The notes: generated from the letters alone by a model not told the origin. A DNA stretch of 64,000 nt from Actinomycetota bacterium (GCA_013152275.1 JAADGS010000090.1:1-64000), one strand, 5' to 3'. Shown: positions 43,910-52,900, numbered from the stretch's first letter. Program-made: numbers and translations.

Positions 43910-44703
43910 CACGCGCTTCCGCAGACGTCGCGAACGAAGCCGACCGTGGCCTCGAGTGTCGATACCGGCTGGGACAGGTGCGGTGCGTGGCCGCACTCGC
44001 TCAGATCCACGCGTTCCACCGGCCCGGCGATCTGCCGCTCGATGGCATCGATCTGGGCCATCGTCCCATACTCGTCATCCCTGCCCTGTATCAGGAGCAC
44101 GGGGCACTCGATCCGGTTGAGCAGGTACTCGATGTTCCAACTGGCGAAGCGTCGGTCGAGCCAGACGTCATGCCACGCCCGGAACGTGGCGACCGGGTCA
44201 CAGTGGTACTTCGCCATCTTCCCGGCCAACTCGCCATCGGCGAACCGTTGCCCCAAGGTCGCGATCGTGTCGAGGCCGACCGCCTCGACGAAGACGTGAG
44301 GGGCCAGGAGGACCAGCGCCGCGACGGGATGGTGAGCGGCGTATACAAGCGAGATCGACCCGCCGTCGGAATGCCCGATGAGCACCGGGACAGAAACGTC
44401 GAGTTGCTCGAGCACCGACGGCAAGACAACGAGCGCCTCGCGGTCGACGAAGTCGATCGGCCGTGGTTCGGTGGCCGGGTCGGACCAGCCATGCCCATAC
44501 CGACTGTAGACAAGGCCGCGATGATCGGTCGCCCCCACGACATCGTCGGGAAATGTCCGCCACAGCTCGATGCTGCCGAGCCCGTCGTGCAGGAACACGA
44601 CCGTCGGCCGCAGGCCGGACTCGTTCACGACACGATACTCCAGCCGGCAACCGGCAACGGTCAAGAGCGACGTAGACGACGGTTTCGACACGGCAGACGA
44701 CAT
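43909..44703 (-). CDS. Alpha/beta hydrolase
   Basis: 264 aa from ATG 44703; GTG 44736 would add 11 residues. The nucleophile Ser is in VLIGHSDGGSISLVYA, the acid in IQGRDDEYGTM and the His in SECGHAPHLSQP. The oxyanion strand FLHDGLGSIELW is clear. Adjacent thioesterase and CoA-ligase genes suggest hydrolysis of an ester or C-C bond in aromatic-acid metabolism. Confidence 0.88.
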   Translation of the reverse strand: MSSAVSKPSSTSLLTVAGCRLEYRVVNESGLRPTVVFLHDGLGSIELWRTFPDDVVGATDHRGLVYSRYGHGWSDPATEPRPIDFVDREALVVLPSVLEQLDVSVPVLIGHSDGGSISLVYAAHHPVAALVLLAPHVFVEAVGLDTIATLGQRFADGELAGKMAKYHCDPVATFRAWHDVWLDRRFASWNIEYLLNRIECPVLLIQGRDDEYGTMAQIDAIERQIAGPVERVDLSECGHAPHLSQPVSTLEATVGFVRDVCGSA

Positions 44704-44730
44704 CACATCACCGGTCCGATCGCCGGTTGC

Positions 44731-44768
44731 GTCCACGGACGTGGCACCTGGGGGTCCGTTGAGGGTGC
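44731..44768 (+). repeat. Dispersed repeat, copy 2
   Basis: Matches 4664-4703 with a few substitutions and two small gaps; starts GTCCACGGACGTGGCACC and ends GAGGGTGC. It overlaps the start region of the alpha/beta hydrolase gene. Confidence 0.45.
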
Positions 44769-44782
44769 TTCCTTGTCACGGA

Positions 44783-45364
44783 TCAGTCCTCTTCGATCTT
44801 CCACAAGTCCGCCGGGTATCCGTCACGCAGCGCTTCACCGAAACGTTCATGCATCGCCGTGACGTCCTCGATGTCGTTCTCATCCAACTCGTATCCGGTA
44901 TGCGACTGGACCTGATGCTCGGCTGAGAGGCGGCGAATCGTTCTCCCGTCGACCGTTCCGGTGGCCTGGAGCGATGAGGATGGGTAGAAGACGCCACTCT
45001 CGGGAGGACCGTGGTTCCCTCGACCCTGCTCGTCGATCACGATGATGTGGAAGTCGATCCTCTGGCCGGCCTGACTCGCCATGATGAAGTTCCAATCGGT
45101 ACGATCGTCGGTCTCGACATCCTCGAAGCCAGATCCGGCGAGTGCGTCACGCAGCTCCTGCACGTCTTCCCGTTGGATGACAGTATCGAGATCGGCATGC
45201 GGGCGCGTCTGCTCACCAACCGGCACGTCGACGCCCCAGCCCCCATCCAGCCAGACGGCAAGACCGAGCTCATCGAACAGATCAACGTAACGGTGGACAA
45301 CGTCCGCCGTCATCTCACGGCGTGGCGCTGCGCCTTCATGCTGCTCCAGACCCATCACAACCAT
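44783..45364 (-). CDS. Lincosamide-nucleotidyltransferase-like protein
   Basis: 193 aa; ATG codons 12 and 51 bases further in are possible starts and the last gives a more usual length. The nucleotidyltransferase motif is VWLDGGWGVDVPVG, then RPHADLDTVI with its metal-binding Asp pair, and RIDFHIIVID. The C-terminal SAEHQVQSHTGYELDENDIEDV follows the Lnu/LinA pattern. Known members adenylylate lincosamide antibiotics, but many chromosomal homologues have no proven substrate. It sits beside an IS110 fragment. Confidence 0.8.
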   Translation of the reverse strand: MVVMGLEQHEGAAPRREMTADVVHRYVDLFDELGLAVWLDGGWGVDVPVGEQTRPHADLDTVIQREDVQELRDALAGSGFEDVETDDRTDWNFIMASQAGQRIDFHIIVIDEQGRGNHGPPESGVFYPSSSLQATGTVDGRTIRRLSAEHQVQSHTGYELDENDIEDVTAMHERFGEALRDGYPADLWKIEED

Positions 45365-45376
45365 TGAAGCGTAGGC

Positions 45377-45709
45377 ATGGATACACGAACGGTGTCGGCG
45401 ATCGACACCTTCCTGTCACACCCCGGCCGAATCTGCAGCGAAGCCGCGTTCGCGATGCTCGCCCGGGTCACACCGATCCCCGCGTCTTCCGAACTCACCA
45501 CCAGACACCGGTTGACCAGGCGTGGCGATCGTCATCTCAACTCGGCCCAACACATCGTCGTGATCCAACACCAACGGCACGACACCCGACTCCGCGCCCA
45601 CTTCGAGAAACGGCACGCCGAGGCCAAAACCGACCGCGAAATCCGACGCTGCCTCAAACGCTAGATCGCCCGCGATCTTTGCCGCACCCTCAAAACGGAC
45701 TTGACAACC
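45377..45709 (+). pseudogene. IS110-family transposase, C-terminal fragment with premature stop
   Basis: The frame encodes SEAAFAMLARVTPIPASS, then RHRLTRRGDRHLNSAQHIVV and KTDREIRRCLKR, the conserved Transposase_20 C-terminus. A TAG at 45662-45664 interrupts it where Tyr is normally found; the same frame continues IARDLCRTLKTDL. The N-terminal DEDD domain is missing. It marks a past insertion between the nucleotidyltransferase and sugar importer genes. Confidence 0.88.
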
Positions 45710-46277
45710 AATAGGAGCGTCCTCTCAGGAAATGGAGCCTCCGCAAAACCCGGACCGGCACACCCATCCAAGGTCTTCCCGGCTCCGCGTGGGAAGCCGC
45801 TCCGGTGCCCGTACACGCGCAAGATAGAAGTGAGTTCCCGGCCACAAACTGCCCGTCGACGACCTCGCCAAGATGTCGACTCCCGCATACTCCCCGTTGC
45901 CCGATTCGGCGGCGGGCACGAGATCTTCACGATGCCCTTGTCGCATCCTGTTCTCGACTTCCCATCGGTGGCATCACTGTGTTTCACAGGTGTTCCACCC
46001 GCACTATCGGCGGTCGTGCCACCGAAAGGAATCGGCGTTGTCGCCAATGTTTCATTGGGATATGACCCATGTTTCGCCCAGAGATGCAAAGAGCAGTCGA
46101 GACGGATTCTTGGCCGGCGAACAGGTAGCGCCTTGACGTGATACCGGCGAGCCGGACCGTACCTCTCGACACGCACGGCAGCCGGGAAGCTAGGCTGAAT
46201 TGTCGTGTTACCGCCGCGGTCGATGAGAACCCGGCGGAACAGCGAGAGATCACATTCAAGCCAGAAGGAGGCAAACA
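45710..46277. other. About 570 bp without a recognised gene
   Basis: Lies between the IS110 fragment and the sugar importer. Open frames here show no known motif. The last 150 bases should hold the importer promoter; TTGACG at 46132 and TAGGCT at 46190 are present but not well spaced with partners. AGAAGGAGG just before 46278 is the importer's ribosome-binding site. Confidence 0.4.
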
Positions 46278-47606
46278 ATGGCATTATCCACCCGATGGGT
46301 GAGATGGCTCACGATGGGTGCGGTACTGGCCCTGTTGGTAACCGCCTGCAGCAGCGGCAGCAGCACTACCCAGGAGACATCCGCCACCACAGCTACCACG
46401 GCAGCCGCACAAACGGTCACCATCGACGTGATGGGGGCGTTTCGAGGCGCCGAGGCCGACGACTTCCAGAAAGTCATCGACGTCTTTCAGAAGCAGAACC
46501 CCAACATCAAGGTGAATTACGAGGGTTCGGCCCAGTTCGAGACCGACATCCAGGTACGCGTCAAGGCAGGCAACCCGCCAGACATCGCCGCGTTCCCGCA
46601 GCCGGGAGCAGTGGCACAGTTCGCGCAATCGGGTGATCTCGTGGCACTTCCCGGCTCGGTGGTCACCAGTATCAAGTCGAATTACCAGCCTGGATGGCTC
46701 GATCTTGGATCGGTCGACGGGACCCCGTACGGTGTGTTCCACCGGGTGAACGTCAAGGGCTTCGTCTGGTACAACAAGCCGGCATTCGATGCCGCCGGCT
46801 ACACGGCACCCAAGACCTGGGACGAATTCCAGAGCCTCCTCAACAAGATGAAGTCGAGCGGGACATCACCGTTCTGCATCGGAAACGAGTCCGGTGATGC
46901 GAGCGGTTGGCCGGGGACCGACTGGGTGGAGACCTACATGCTCCGCATGTACCCGTCCAGTGACTACATCGACTGGTACACCGGCAAGCTGAAGTTCGAG
47001 TCGACCCAGGTCGATACGGCCTGGTCCGATGTCGGAAAGATCTGGCTTGACCCGGACATGGCATACGGCGGACCAAAGACGATCGCCACCACCGGCTTCA
47101 AGGAGTCGGCCGCCATGCTCTTTGACCCCACACCGAAGTGCTGGCTCGTCATGCAGGGTTCCTTCGTGACCGGGTTCTTCCCGGACAGCGTCCAGAAGAA
47201 CCTCGACTCCGAGCTCGGTGTCTTCGCATGGCCGAAGATGGGCGACGTTCCATTCACACTCGAAGTGGGTGGCGACCAGTTCGTCATCTTCAAGGGCCAC
47301 GAGAGCGACGCCGTGACGAAGTTCATGGAGTTCCTTACGACGCCGGCGTCGGCGGAGCCGTGGGCTGCGCTCGGAAACGCGCTGTTCCCCCACAAGGGCC
47401 AGAACCTGGACATCTATCCGAACAAGGTGATTCGGACTCTCGCCCAGGACCTGACCACCGCCGAGAGCGTCCAGTTCGACGCGTCGGACCAGATGCCGCC
47501 TGCGGTTAACCAGGCCTTCTGGAAAGGCGTGACCGACTGGGTCACAGGTACACCACTCTCGAAAGCCGAGAGCGACATCGATGCGGCATGGTCGAGCGGT
47601 AGCTGA
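46278..47606 (+). CDS. Sugar ABC transporter substrate-binding lipoprotein (AglE-like)
   Basis: 442 aa. Lipobox ALLVTAC (Cys24) and an Ala/Thr linker precede a family 1 solute-binding domain: VKAGNPPDIAAFPQPGAVAQF, NVKGFVWYNKPAFDAAGYTAP and a late AWAALGNALFPHKG-type region. The pattern resembles alpha-glucoside receptors (AglE). It delivers an oligosaccharide to the two permeases that follow. A strong hairpin follows its stop. Confidence 0.9.
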   Translation: MALSTRWVRWLTMGAVLALLVTACSSGSSTTQETSATTATTAAAQTVTIDVMGAFRGAEADDFQKVIDVFQKQNPNIKVNYEGSAQFETDIQVRVKAGNPPDIAAFPQPGAVAQFAQSGDLVALPGSVVTSIKSNYQPGWLDLGSVDGTPYGVFHRVNVKGFVWYNKPAFDAAGYTAPKTWDEFQSLLNKMKSSGTSPFCIGNESGDASGWPGTDWVETYMLRMYPSSDYIDWYTGKLKFESTQVDTAWSDVGKIWLDPDMAYGGPKTIATTGFKESAAMLFDPTPKCWLVMQGSFVTGFFPDSVQKNLDSELGVFAWPKMGDVPFTLEVGGDQFVIFKGHESDAVTKFMEFLTTPASAEPWAALGNALFPHKGQNLDIYPNKVIRTLAQDLTTAESVQFDASDQMPPAVNQAFWKGVTDWVTGTPLSKAESDIDAAWSSGS

Positions 47607-47611
47607 CCCGA

Positions 47612-47654
47612 TTGGAGGGTGGGCCTCCCCGGAGGTCCACCCTCCAACTTTTCT
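47612..47654 (+). terminator. 16-bp hairpin with T-run after binding-protein gene
   Basis: TTGGAGGGTGGGCCTC (47612-47627) pairs with 47632-47647 with one G-T pair, a 4-nt loop and CTTTTCT after it. It is a good intrinsic terminator six bases before the permease ATG. It probably gives partial termination so the binding protein is made in excess. Confidence 0.75.
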
Positions 47655-47659
47655 GGACC

Positions 47660-48805
47660 ATGACTGAACAGAAGCACAAGGACGGCGCCAACAGCCGGAT
47701 TCAAACCACGAATCGACGCGACACCCTCGTGGGGGTATTGCGGGCTGCCTGGCTGATCGGCGGACCCCTCCTCGTCGTCGCCGCCCTCGTCGGCGGATTC
47801 CTGTTCCTCAGAGACAATGCCCTGACCGCCCCCAAGCTCCTCGTCGCTGCGATCGCCATCGTATGGGGTGTGGGAGGCGTCATCGCCCTCTTCGCCCTTG
47901 CCGCCACCTACGTCGGGCACCTCCGGCTATCTGCACAGCAGCGTCTGTCTCCGTTCATCTTCGTCGGTCCCGCCGTCCTCGTCCTCGGCCTCTACCTGGT
48001 CTATCCGACCGTGGAGACCCTGTATCTATCCTTTTTGGGCCCCAAGTCCCACCAGTTCGTAGGCTTGTCCAACTACATCTTCGCCTTCACCGACGAGTCG
48101 ATGACCACGTCGTTCAGGAACAATGCTCTCTGGCTCATCTTTGGAACGGGGCTCAGTGTGGGGTTCGGACTACTCATCGCCGTCCTGGCAGAACGTACCG
48201 CCCACTGGTTCGAGCTCACGGTCAAGTCGATCATCTTCATGCCAATGGCGATCTCACTCGTCGGCGCCAGCATCATCTGGCTGTTCGTCTACGCCTACCG
48301 TCCGCCGGGGAGCCCGCAGATCGGCATTCTCAACGCGGTCCTGACCGGTCTTGGTGGCCAACCTCAGGCGTGGCTGCTCGGTCAACCCTGGAACACGCTG
48401 TTCCTGATCGCCATTCTCATCTGGGGCCAGACGGGCTTCGCCATGGTCATCTTCTCGGCCGCGCTCAAAGGCGTCCCGCTTGAACTGGTGGAAGCGGGGC
48501 GAATCGACGGCGGCAACGAGTCTCGGATCTTCTTCGCCATCACGCTTCCGTACATCCGGGGCACGGTCGTCATGGTCACCACGACAATCGTGATCTTCAC
48601 GCTGAAGATCTTCGATATCGTGCTCACCATGACTGGCGGCAACTACGGAACCCAGGTGATCGCCAACGCCTACTACGACCAGCAGTTCAAGTTCTTTCAA
48701 CCTGGTCGGGCATCTGCCATCGCCATCGTCCTGCTATTGCTGGTGACCCCGGTGATGTGGTACAACCTCCGCAATTTCCGTAGTCAGACGGAGGCGTTTC
48801 GGTGA
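47660..48805 (+). CDS. Sugar ABC transporter permease (AglF/MalF type)
   Basis: 381 aa from ATG 47660. Two extra N-terminal helices (about 20-45 and 62-85) precede the MalF-like core beginning FIFVGPAVLVLGLYLVYPTV. The EAA loop is ELVEAGRIDGGNESRIFFAI. It pairs with the next permease, overlapping it by four bases (GTGA). Confidence 0.92.
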   Translation: MTEQKHKDGANSRIQTTNRRDTLVGVLRAAWLIGGPLLVVAALVGGFLFLRDNALTAPKLLVAAIAIVWGVGGVIALFALAATYVGHLRLSAQQRLSPFIFVGPAVLVLGLYLVYPTVETLYLSFLGPKSHQFVGLSNYIFAFTDESMTTSFRNNALWLIFGTGLSVGFGLLIAVLAERTAHWFELTVKSIIFMPMAISLVGASIIWLFVYAYRPPGSPQIGILNAVLTGLGGQPQAWLLGQPWNTLFLIAILIWGQTGFAMVIFSAALKGVPLELVEAGRIDGGNESRIFFAITLPYIRGTVVMVTTTIVIFTLKIFDIVLTMTGGNYGTQVIANAYYDQQFKFFQPGRASAIAIVLLLLVTPVMWYNLRNFRSQTEAFR

Positions 48806-49677
48806 ACCCGACCAGCCGTCGACCTCTCGCCAGGGCCGCTGTCTACGGATCCCTCACGCTCATCGCGTTCCTGTGGATCCTGCCGACCGCCGGCTTGCTC
48901 GTCACCTCGTTCCGACACCTGACCGACATCAACCAGACAGGGTGGTGGTCCGCCATCCTTCATCCGGGATCGGCACATTTCACGGTCGCGAACTACGCGG
49001 CCGTGTTGGGAGCATCGGGCAATGCAGGGCAAATCGATCTGGGGAATGCCCTGCTCAACAGCATTGCCGTCACAATTCCCGCCACGATCATCCCGATCTT
49101 CATCGCGGCGCTGGCCGCCTACGGATTCGCCTGGATGCGGTTCCCGGGCCGTCTGATCCTCTTCACGATGGTGGTCGCCCTGCTCGTCATCCCGCTCCAG
49201 ATCGCCCTGATCCCGATTCTCCGCCTCTATGTCTCGGGTGGTATCGCCGGCACCTACGTCGGCATCTGGTTCGCACACACGGGTTTTGGCCTACCGCTTG
49301 CCATCTACCTCATGTACACGTATATCTCGGCGCTTCCCAGGGACATCTTCGAGTCGGCGTTCGTGGATGGAGCGAACCACTTCACCGTGTTCACGCGGCT
49401 TGTTCTCCCCCTGGCGGTTCCGGCGCTTGCCTCATTTGCCATCTTCCAGTTCCTCTGGGTCTGGAACGATCTGCTCGTCGCACTCATCTTCCTGGGGTCC
49501 GGCCGCAACGTCGAGGTCCTCACCGTGCAGCTCCTCAACATGGTGGGCAGCTACGGTACGGACTGGCAACTTCTCACGGCGGGCGCCTTCATCTCCATGA
49601 TCTTCCCACTCACCGTGTTCTTCGGCCTCCAGCGGTATTTCGTGCGAGGCCTCCTCACCGGCTCCGTCAAGGGCTGA
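48802..49677 (+). CDS. Sugar ABC transporter permease (AglG/MalG type)
   Basis: 291 aa. Six helices. The EAA loop reads PRDIFESAFVDGANHFTVFTRLVLPLAVPA, with QFLWVWNDLL after it, typical of MalG/AglG. No ATPase gene follows; a shared MsmX/UgpC-type ATPase elsewhere is presumed. No glycosidase is linked either. Confidence 0.92.
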   Translation: MNPTSRRPLARAAVYGSLTLIAFLWILPTAGLLVTSFRHLTDINQTGWWSAILHPGSAHFTVANYAAVLGASGNAGQIDLGNALLNSIAVTIPATIIPIFIAALAAYGFAWMRFPGRLILFTMVVALLVIPLQIALIPILRLYVSGGIAGTYVGIWFAHTGFGLPLAIYLMYTYISALPRDIFESAFVDGANHFTVFTRLVLPLAVPALASFAIFQFLWVWNDLLVALIFLGSGRNVEVLTVQLLNMVGSYGTDWQLLTAGAFISMIFPLTVFFGLQRYFVRGLLTGSVKG

Positions 49678-49848
49678 GACGCTCCCCCTGCCCCTGCTCC
49701 ACGGGGAGATGTGTACCGGTGGTTCTCTCGATGCACCATTCGTGCCGGACCCCGACTCAGGAAACTCGAATGTCCCCACTGATGAGACCCGGCGAGGCCA
49801 CCCCTCCCGCCGCCCAAGATCACTTCGGCCCGACCGGCGGGCGCCGGT

Positions 49849-50856
49849 TCACGGGGTGGGGTGGTCCCTGAGCCAGGCTCGGAGCAGCTTCACATTCGCC
49901 TGGTGCTCTTTGTAGGTGACGGCATAGCGGGTCTCGCCCGAGTGCAAGTCGATGGTCACGTAGCCCGGCGGCGGGGCCAGGAAGGCGTCGAGCGACGCAT
50001 CGTCTGGGGAACAGATCGGCGTGGGCGGCAGACCGTCGTGCCGGTACGAGTTGTACGGCTGGTCGGATGCCCGTTCCTCACTGGTGGTGAAGATCCGGTC
50101 CTCGGGCACGGGGTAGAGGATGATTGAATCCATCTGCAAAGGCCCGCCGCCAGCCAGCCGGTTGGTGAGCACGCGCGCCACTCTGGGCTTCTCGTTCTGG
50201 TTGTACGTCTCCTTCTCGATCACCGAGGCGGCGGTCAGCACCCGGTGCCACTGATCCCGGGGAACGTTGCGCTCTTCGAGTTGCGCCACCCGGCGATCCA
50301 CCATCGCCTGCACGATCTCCCCTGCGCTTGCACCGTCGGCCGGTTCGTAGGTGCCGGGCGCCAGCCAGCCCTCCGCGTTGCCGCCGGCCTCGGGCGGCAG
50401 CTCCACTTCGGCGATCGCCACCTCCACCTCGGCGGTGTTGAATCCAAAAGCGGTGGCGATATCCGCCGCCAGGTGCTTGGTGAGAGCGCCGCCCGGAGCG
50501 ACCGTGTCCGGCCCCGCAGTGGGTTTGGGTACTGGGGCGTACCCGCTCGCCGGCGAGGCCGGGGACACTGACGTAGTCGTCGTCGCCGGCGGTGCAGTGG
50601 TGGTGGTCGAGGGTGCGAAAGTGGTCGTCGTGGTGGTAGCGGGAGGCAAAGGCGCCGTAGCGGACCTGGGTGCGGGGTCCGGCGGCGAAGCTTCGGTCAC
50701 GGAGGTCTCCGCCGCGACCAGTTCGTCCGGCACCGCGCCATCGCCGCTCTCGTCTCCCCCGCCGCCGAGCACCAACGCCAGAATCGCCGCCACCGCCAGC
50801 ACCGCCAAGCCGGCCAAGGTCCATGCCAGAGATCTCGATCTCACAGACACCATCAT
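49849..50856 (-). CDS. mltG: Endolytic transglycosylase MltG-like (YceG)
   Basis: About 335 aa from the ATG at 50856, which is followed by a second in-frame ATG. One membrane helix (about 13-34) and a long Thr/Pro-rich linker precede the YceG domain: catalytic Glu in TAASVIEKETYNQNEKPRVA, LQMDSIILYPVP and YNSYRHDGLPPTPICSP. MltG cleaves nascent peptidoglycan glycan strands. The usual aroE/ruvX neighbours are absent and the N-terminal LysM-like part is short, so this could be an accessory copy. Confidence 0.87.
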   Translation of the reverse strand: MMVSVRSRSLAWTLAGLAVLAVAAILALVLGGGGDESGDGAVPDELVAAETSVTEASPPDPAPRSATAPLPPATTTTTTFAPSTTTTAPPATTTTSVSPASPASGYAPVPKPTAGPDTVAPGGALTKHLAADIATAFGFNTAEVEVAIAEVELPPEAGGNAEGWLAPGTYEPADGASAGEIVQAMVDRRVAQLEERNVPRDQWHRVLTAASVIEKETYNQNEKPRVARVLTNRLAGGGPLQMDSIILYPVPEDRIFTTSEERASDQPYNSYRHDGLPPTPICSPDDASLDAFLAPPPGYVTIDLHSGETRYAVTYKEHQANVKLLRAWLRDHPTP

Positions 50857-50882
50857 GCCGCGGCCACGCAGCAAACCTGAAA

Positions 50883-51008
50883 TCAGGTTGATGATGCTCC
50901 GCTCGCTGTCGAAGAACCAGGCAAGCTGGTCCCGTCGGGACCGGAGTCAATCGAGTCTTCCGTGGCCACGTCCGAAAGGTCGAGCCCCTCGAACTCGACG
51001 CCTTCCAC
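50883..51008 (-). CDS. Possible 41-aa acidic small protein upstream of mltG
   Basis: GTG 51008 follows GAGGGAAGG. The peptide contains FEGLDLSDVATEDSIDSGPD and a Ser/Gly-rich tail. It has protein-like composition but no known family, and ends 26 bases before mltG. It may instead be the tail of a lost gene. Confidence 0.3.
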   Translation of the reverse strand: MEGVEFEGLDLSDVATEDSIDSGPDGTSLPGSSTASGASST

Positions 51009-51791
51009 CGCCTTCCCTCATCATTGCGGTACAACCGGAGGGTGGCCGAATCTCCGGTTGGTCCAAGCGAATGCAGAAGGGGTGGAGCCCCCGTCCCTCA
51101 ATATGGGATCGGTTGCGGAACGGCGCTACAAGAGCTTTCAGAGTCGCGTTGTGGTCGTGGGCTCCAAGAGCGTGCCCAGATATCAGGTCAGTGAAGGCGC
51201 AGAAACCCCCGTCTACCAGGGGTTGCGCGTGGTGGGCAATACTGGGATCGAATCGGTGACATCTGCCGTGTGAAGGTTTCTGGAGGCCTTGGTGCGTCTG
51301 CGCAGAATCGGGGTGATAGGACGAGAAGCCTTGTGCACTATGGGTTTCCGGCTCTCATCGTTTCGCGTCTCTTCTCGGTGTTTCTCAGCATCATGTGGAC
51401 GCGATGTGGTCGCGAGAACCGACCCCGAATCGGATGTGTCGTGGAACACTGCCTCGATGCGCACGGTGTATCTAATCTGGACGACAGGGCGCGGTCGGTC
51501 CCATCAGTCGCTCTTCACCCGCTGATCCGTACTCATTAGCACGGCTCCTCGCAATCTTGAGGACACGGCTGAAATCCATGCGGCACATCAATTCTCGCCG
51601 CTCACCGGTTTGCACCGGTTCCCGTCGTTTCTCAACCTCTCGCGGCCCAGGCCCAGTGTGTTCCACCGCCGGGTTTCGGCGACATCTTCCTGCTGTAGAA
51701 ACCTGTGCGTCCTCGGCAGGCCGCGATGAGTGTCTGATTGATGATGCAGGCGGTGTCGCGGGACGTTCCGGTTTCATACCGATGCGCGACC
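51009..51791. other. About 780 bp of gene debris with hairpins and a tRNA remnant
   Basis: No supported coding region. Contents: a 9-bp hairpin (51032-51040 with 51052-51060), an AACCCC/GGGGTT hairpin (51204-51224), and a partial tRNA-Val (51230-51276). The remainder has short open frames without motifs or good starts. This looks like mobile-element scar tissue. Confidence 0.5.
51230..51276 (-). repeat. tRNA-Val(CAC) 3' half: likely second attachment-site remnant
   Basis: Read on the minus strand it gives the anticodon loop TTCACAC, a T loop TTCGATC and an acceptor end GCCCACCA with encoded CCA. The D arm and 5' acceptor strand are missing, so it cannot be functional. No intact partner is in the window. 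A 3'-half tRNA fragment preceded by a hairpin has the same layout as the tRNA-Asn copy at 1.5 kb. Confidence 0.65.
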
Positions 51792-52400
51792 TCAGCCTGA
51801 TGGAACCGACCATGGAATGGCGGTTTCGTCCCCGCCAGGAACGATGACCTGCAAGACACGCCACCTGCCGCTAGGTGATTGCGCCAAGCGGAACCGGACT
51901 TCTCCATCGATCCCTGCAACGACGGAGGAAACCTCGATGTCGTCCCCCACCTGTGTCTCATCGCCTGGGGTGACATCACCGCTCAGATCGATGAGATACG
52001 CATCGTTGCGATCGGCAATCATCATGACCTCGCTAAAGAGGTACCACCGGTCGGTGGTCTCGAGGTTGTCGAACGACAAGACTGAAGCTATCTCGGAACC
52101 CATGTCCGGCACGGCGTCAGTGTCAATGACGTTGCGCCACTGCAACAGGTCGAATGAGGCCCCAAGAATCTCCTGGGTTCTCATGTCGAACGTGAGCCAT
52201 ACCGTCATGAAGTCATTCCGTGCAAACGCATCGGCGAACGTCTCGACCGCCGCAGACGGAGACTCCAAATCAAGAGACTCGTAGAAGTTCACAGCGCCAT
52301 CAGAATCGGACGACTCCGCAGTACATCCAGCCCCAATGAGACCCAGGACTACCACCAGCGCTACCGCTCCGACACTCGAACGAGAACGCGGTCTGGTCAT
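51792..52400 (-). CDS. Lipoprotein of unknown function
   Basis: 202 aa. A signal peptide ends with lipobox LGLIGAGC (Cys26). The mature part is a single domain with AAVETFADAFARNDFMTVWLTF, resembling NTF2-like/DUF4878 folds, and ends in a beta-rich segment. No catalytic motif is seen. It lies alone between mobile-element remnants. Confidence 0.7.
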   Translation of the reverse strand: MTRPRSRSSVGAVALVVVLGLIGAGCTAESSDSDGAVNFYESLDLESPSAAVETFADAFARNDFMTVWLTFDMRTQEILGASFDLLQWRNVIDTDAVPDMGSEIASVLSFDNLETTDRWYLFSEVMMIADRNDAYLIDLSGDVTPGDETQVGDDIEVSSVVAGIDGEVRFRLAQSPSGRWRVLQVIVPGGDETAIPWSVPSG

Positions 52401-52474
52401 CTGGCCGTCGCCTGTGTCAAACACCGAGGGATCACACTTCCAAGTCTGACACATCGCCTTCCCATATCTGGCAT

Positions 52475-52573
52475 TTATGTTCGGCTGCCGGCCGCGCCAT
52501 GGCAGTGCTTGTACTTGCGTCCCGACCCGCACGGGCACGGTTTGTTGCGTCCGACCTTCGTGTGGTTCGCTCC
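52475..52573 (-). pseudogene. SEC-C zinc motif fragment (SecA C-terminus-like)
   Basis: The minus strand encodes [20 protein letters not shown] and ends a few residues later in TAA. This is the C-x-C-x8-C-H zinc motif from the end of SecA or other SEC-C proteins. A TGA eight codons upstream blocks the frame and there is no start, so only the tail survives. Confidence 0.75.
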
Positions 52574-52743
52574 TCATCGCCGCCGGCGCCCATCCTCGCC
52601 ACGTCAAGGAGCACCTCGGCCACTCGAGCATCCGCGTCACGATGGACGTCTACGGGCATCTCTACGAGGACTCCAAGGACGAAATCGCCCGGCGTCTGGA
52701 GGCTCATCGGGACAGGGAAATCGCCCGCCGAACGCGCCGCTGC
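52570..52743 (+). pseudogene. Tyrosine integrase, C-terminal catalytic fragment
   Basis: The frame reads [20 protein letters not shown], then IRVTMDVYGHLYEDSKDEIA, with the conserved LGH box and the nucleophile Tyr of phage-type integrases. The preceding HxxR box and the rest of the gene are missing. It points toward, and ends about 85 bases before, the intact tRNA-Asn, the normal place for an integrase of a tRNA-targeting element. Confidence 0.85.
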
Positions 52744-52827
52744 ACGAATTATCGCGCCCTCCCCGCGGCCTGCAGGCACGAAACGACCAAACACGAAAAC
52801 TCCTGTCGGCACAAGGGCTTTCGATCG

Positions 52828-52900
52828 CTCCGGGGGTGAGACTCGAACTCACAACCTGCGGATTAACAGTCCGATGCTCTGCCAATTGAGCTACCCCGGA
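52828..52900 (-). tRNA. tRNA-Asn (anticodon GTT)
   Basis: Complete cloverleaf on the minus strand: acceptor TCCGGGG/CCCCGGA, D arm GCTC...GAGC, anticodon loop CTGTTAA, T arm GTGAG-TTCGAGT-CTCAC, discriminator G, no encoded CCA. There is one mismatch at the top of the anticodon stem. Its 3' half (52840-52873) is repeated at 1525-1558. Confidence 0.95.

Noticed and set aside
49771-49800. A hammerhead-like CTGATGAG string downstream of the sugar permease
   Set aside because: The matching GAAA box and flanking stems in the right order are missing, so it is probably chance.
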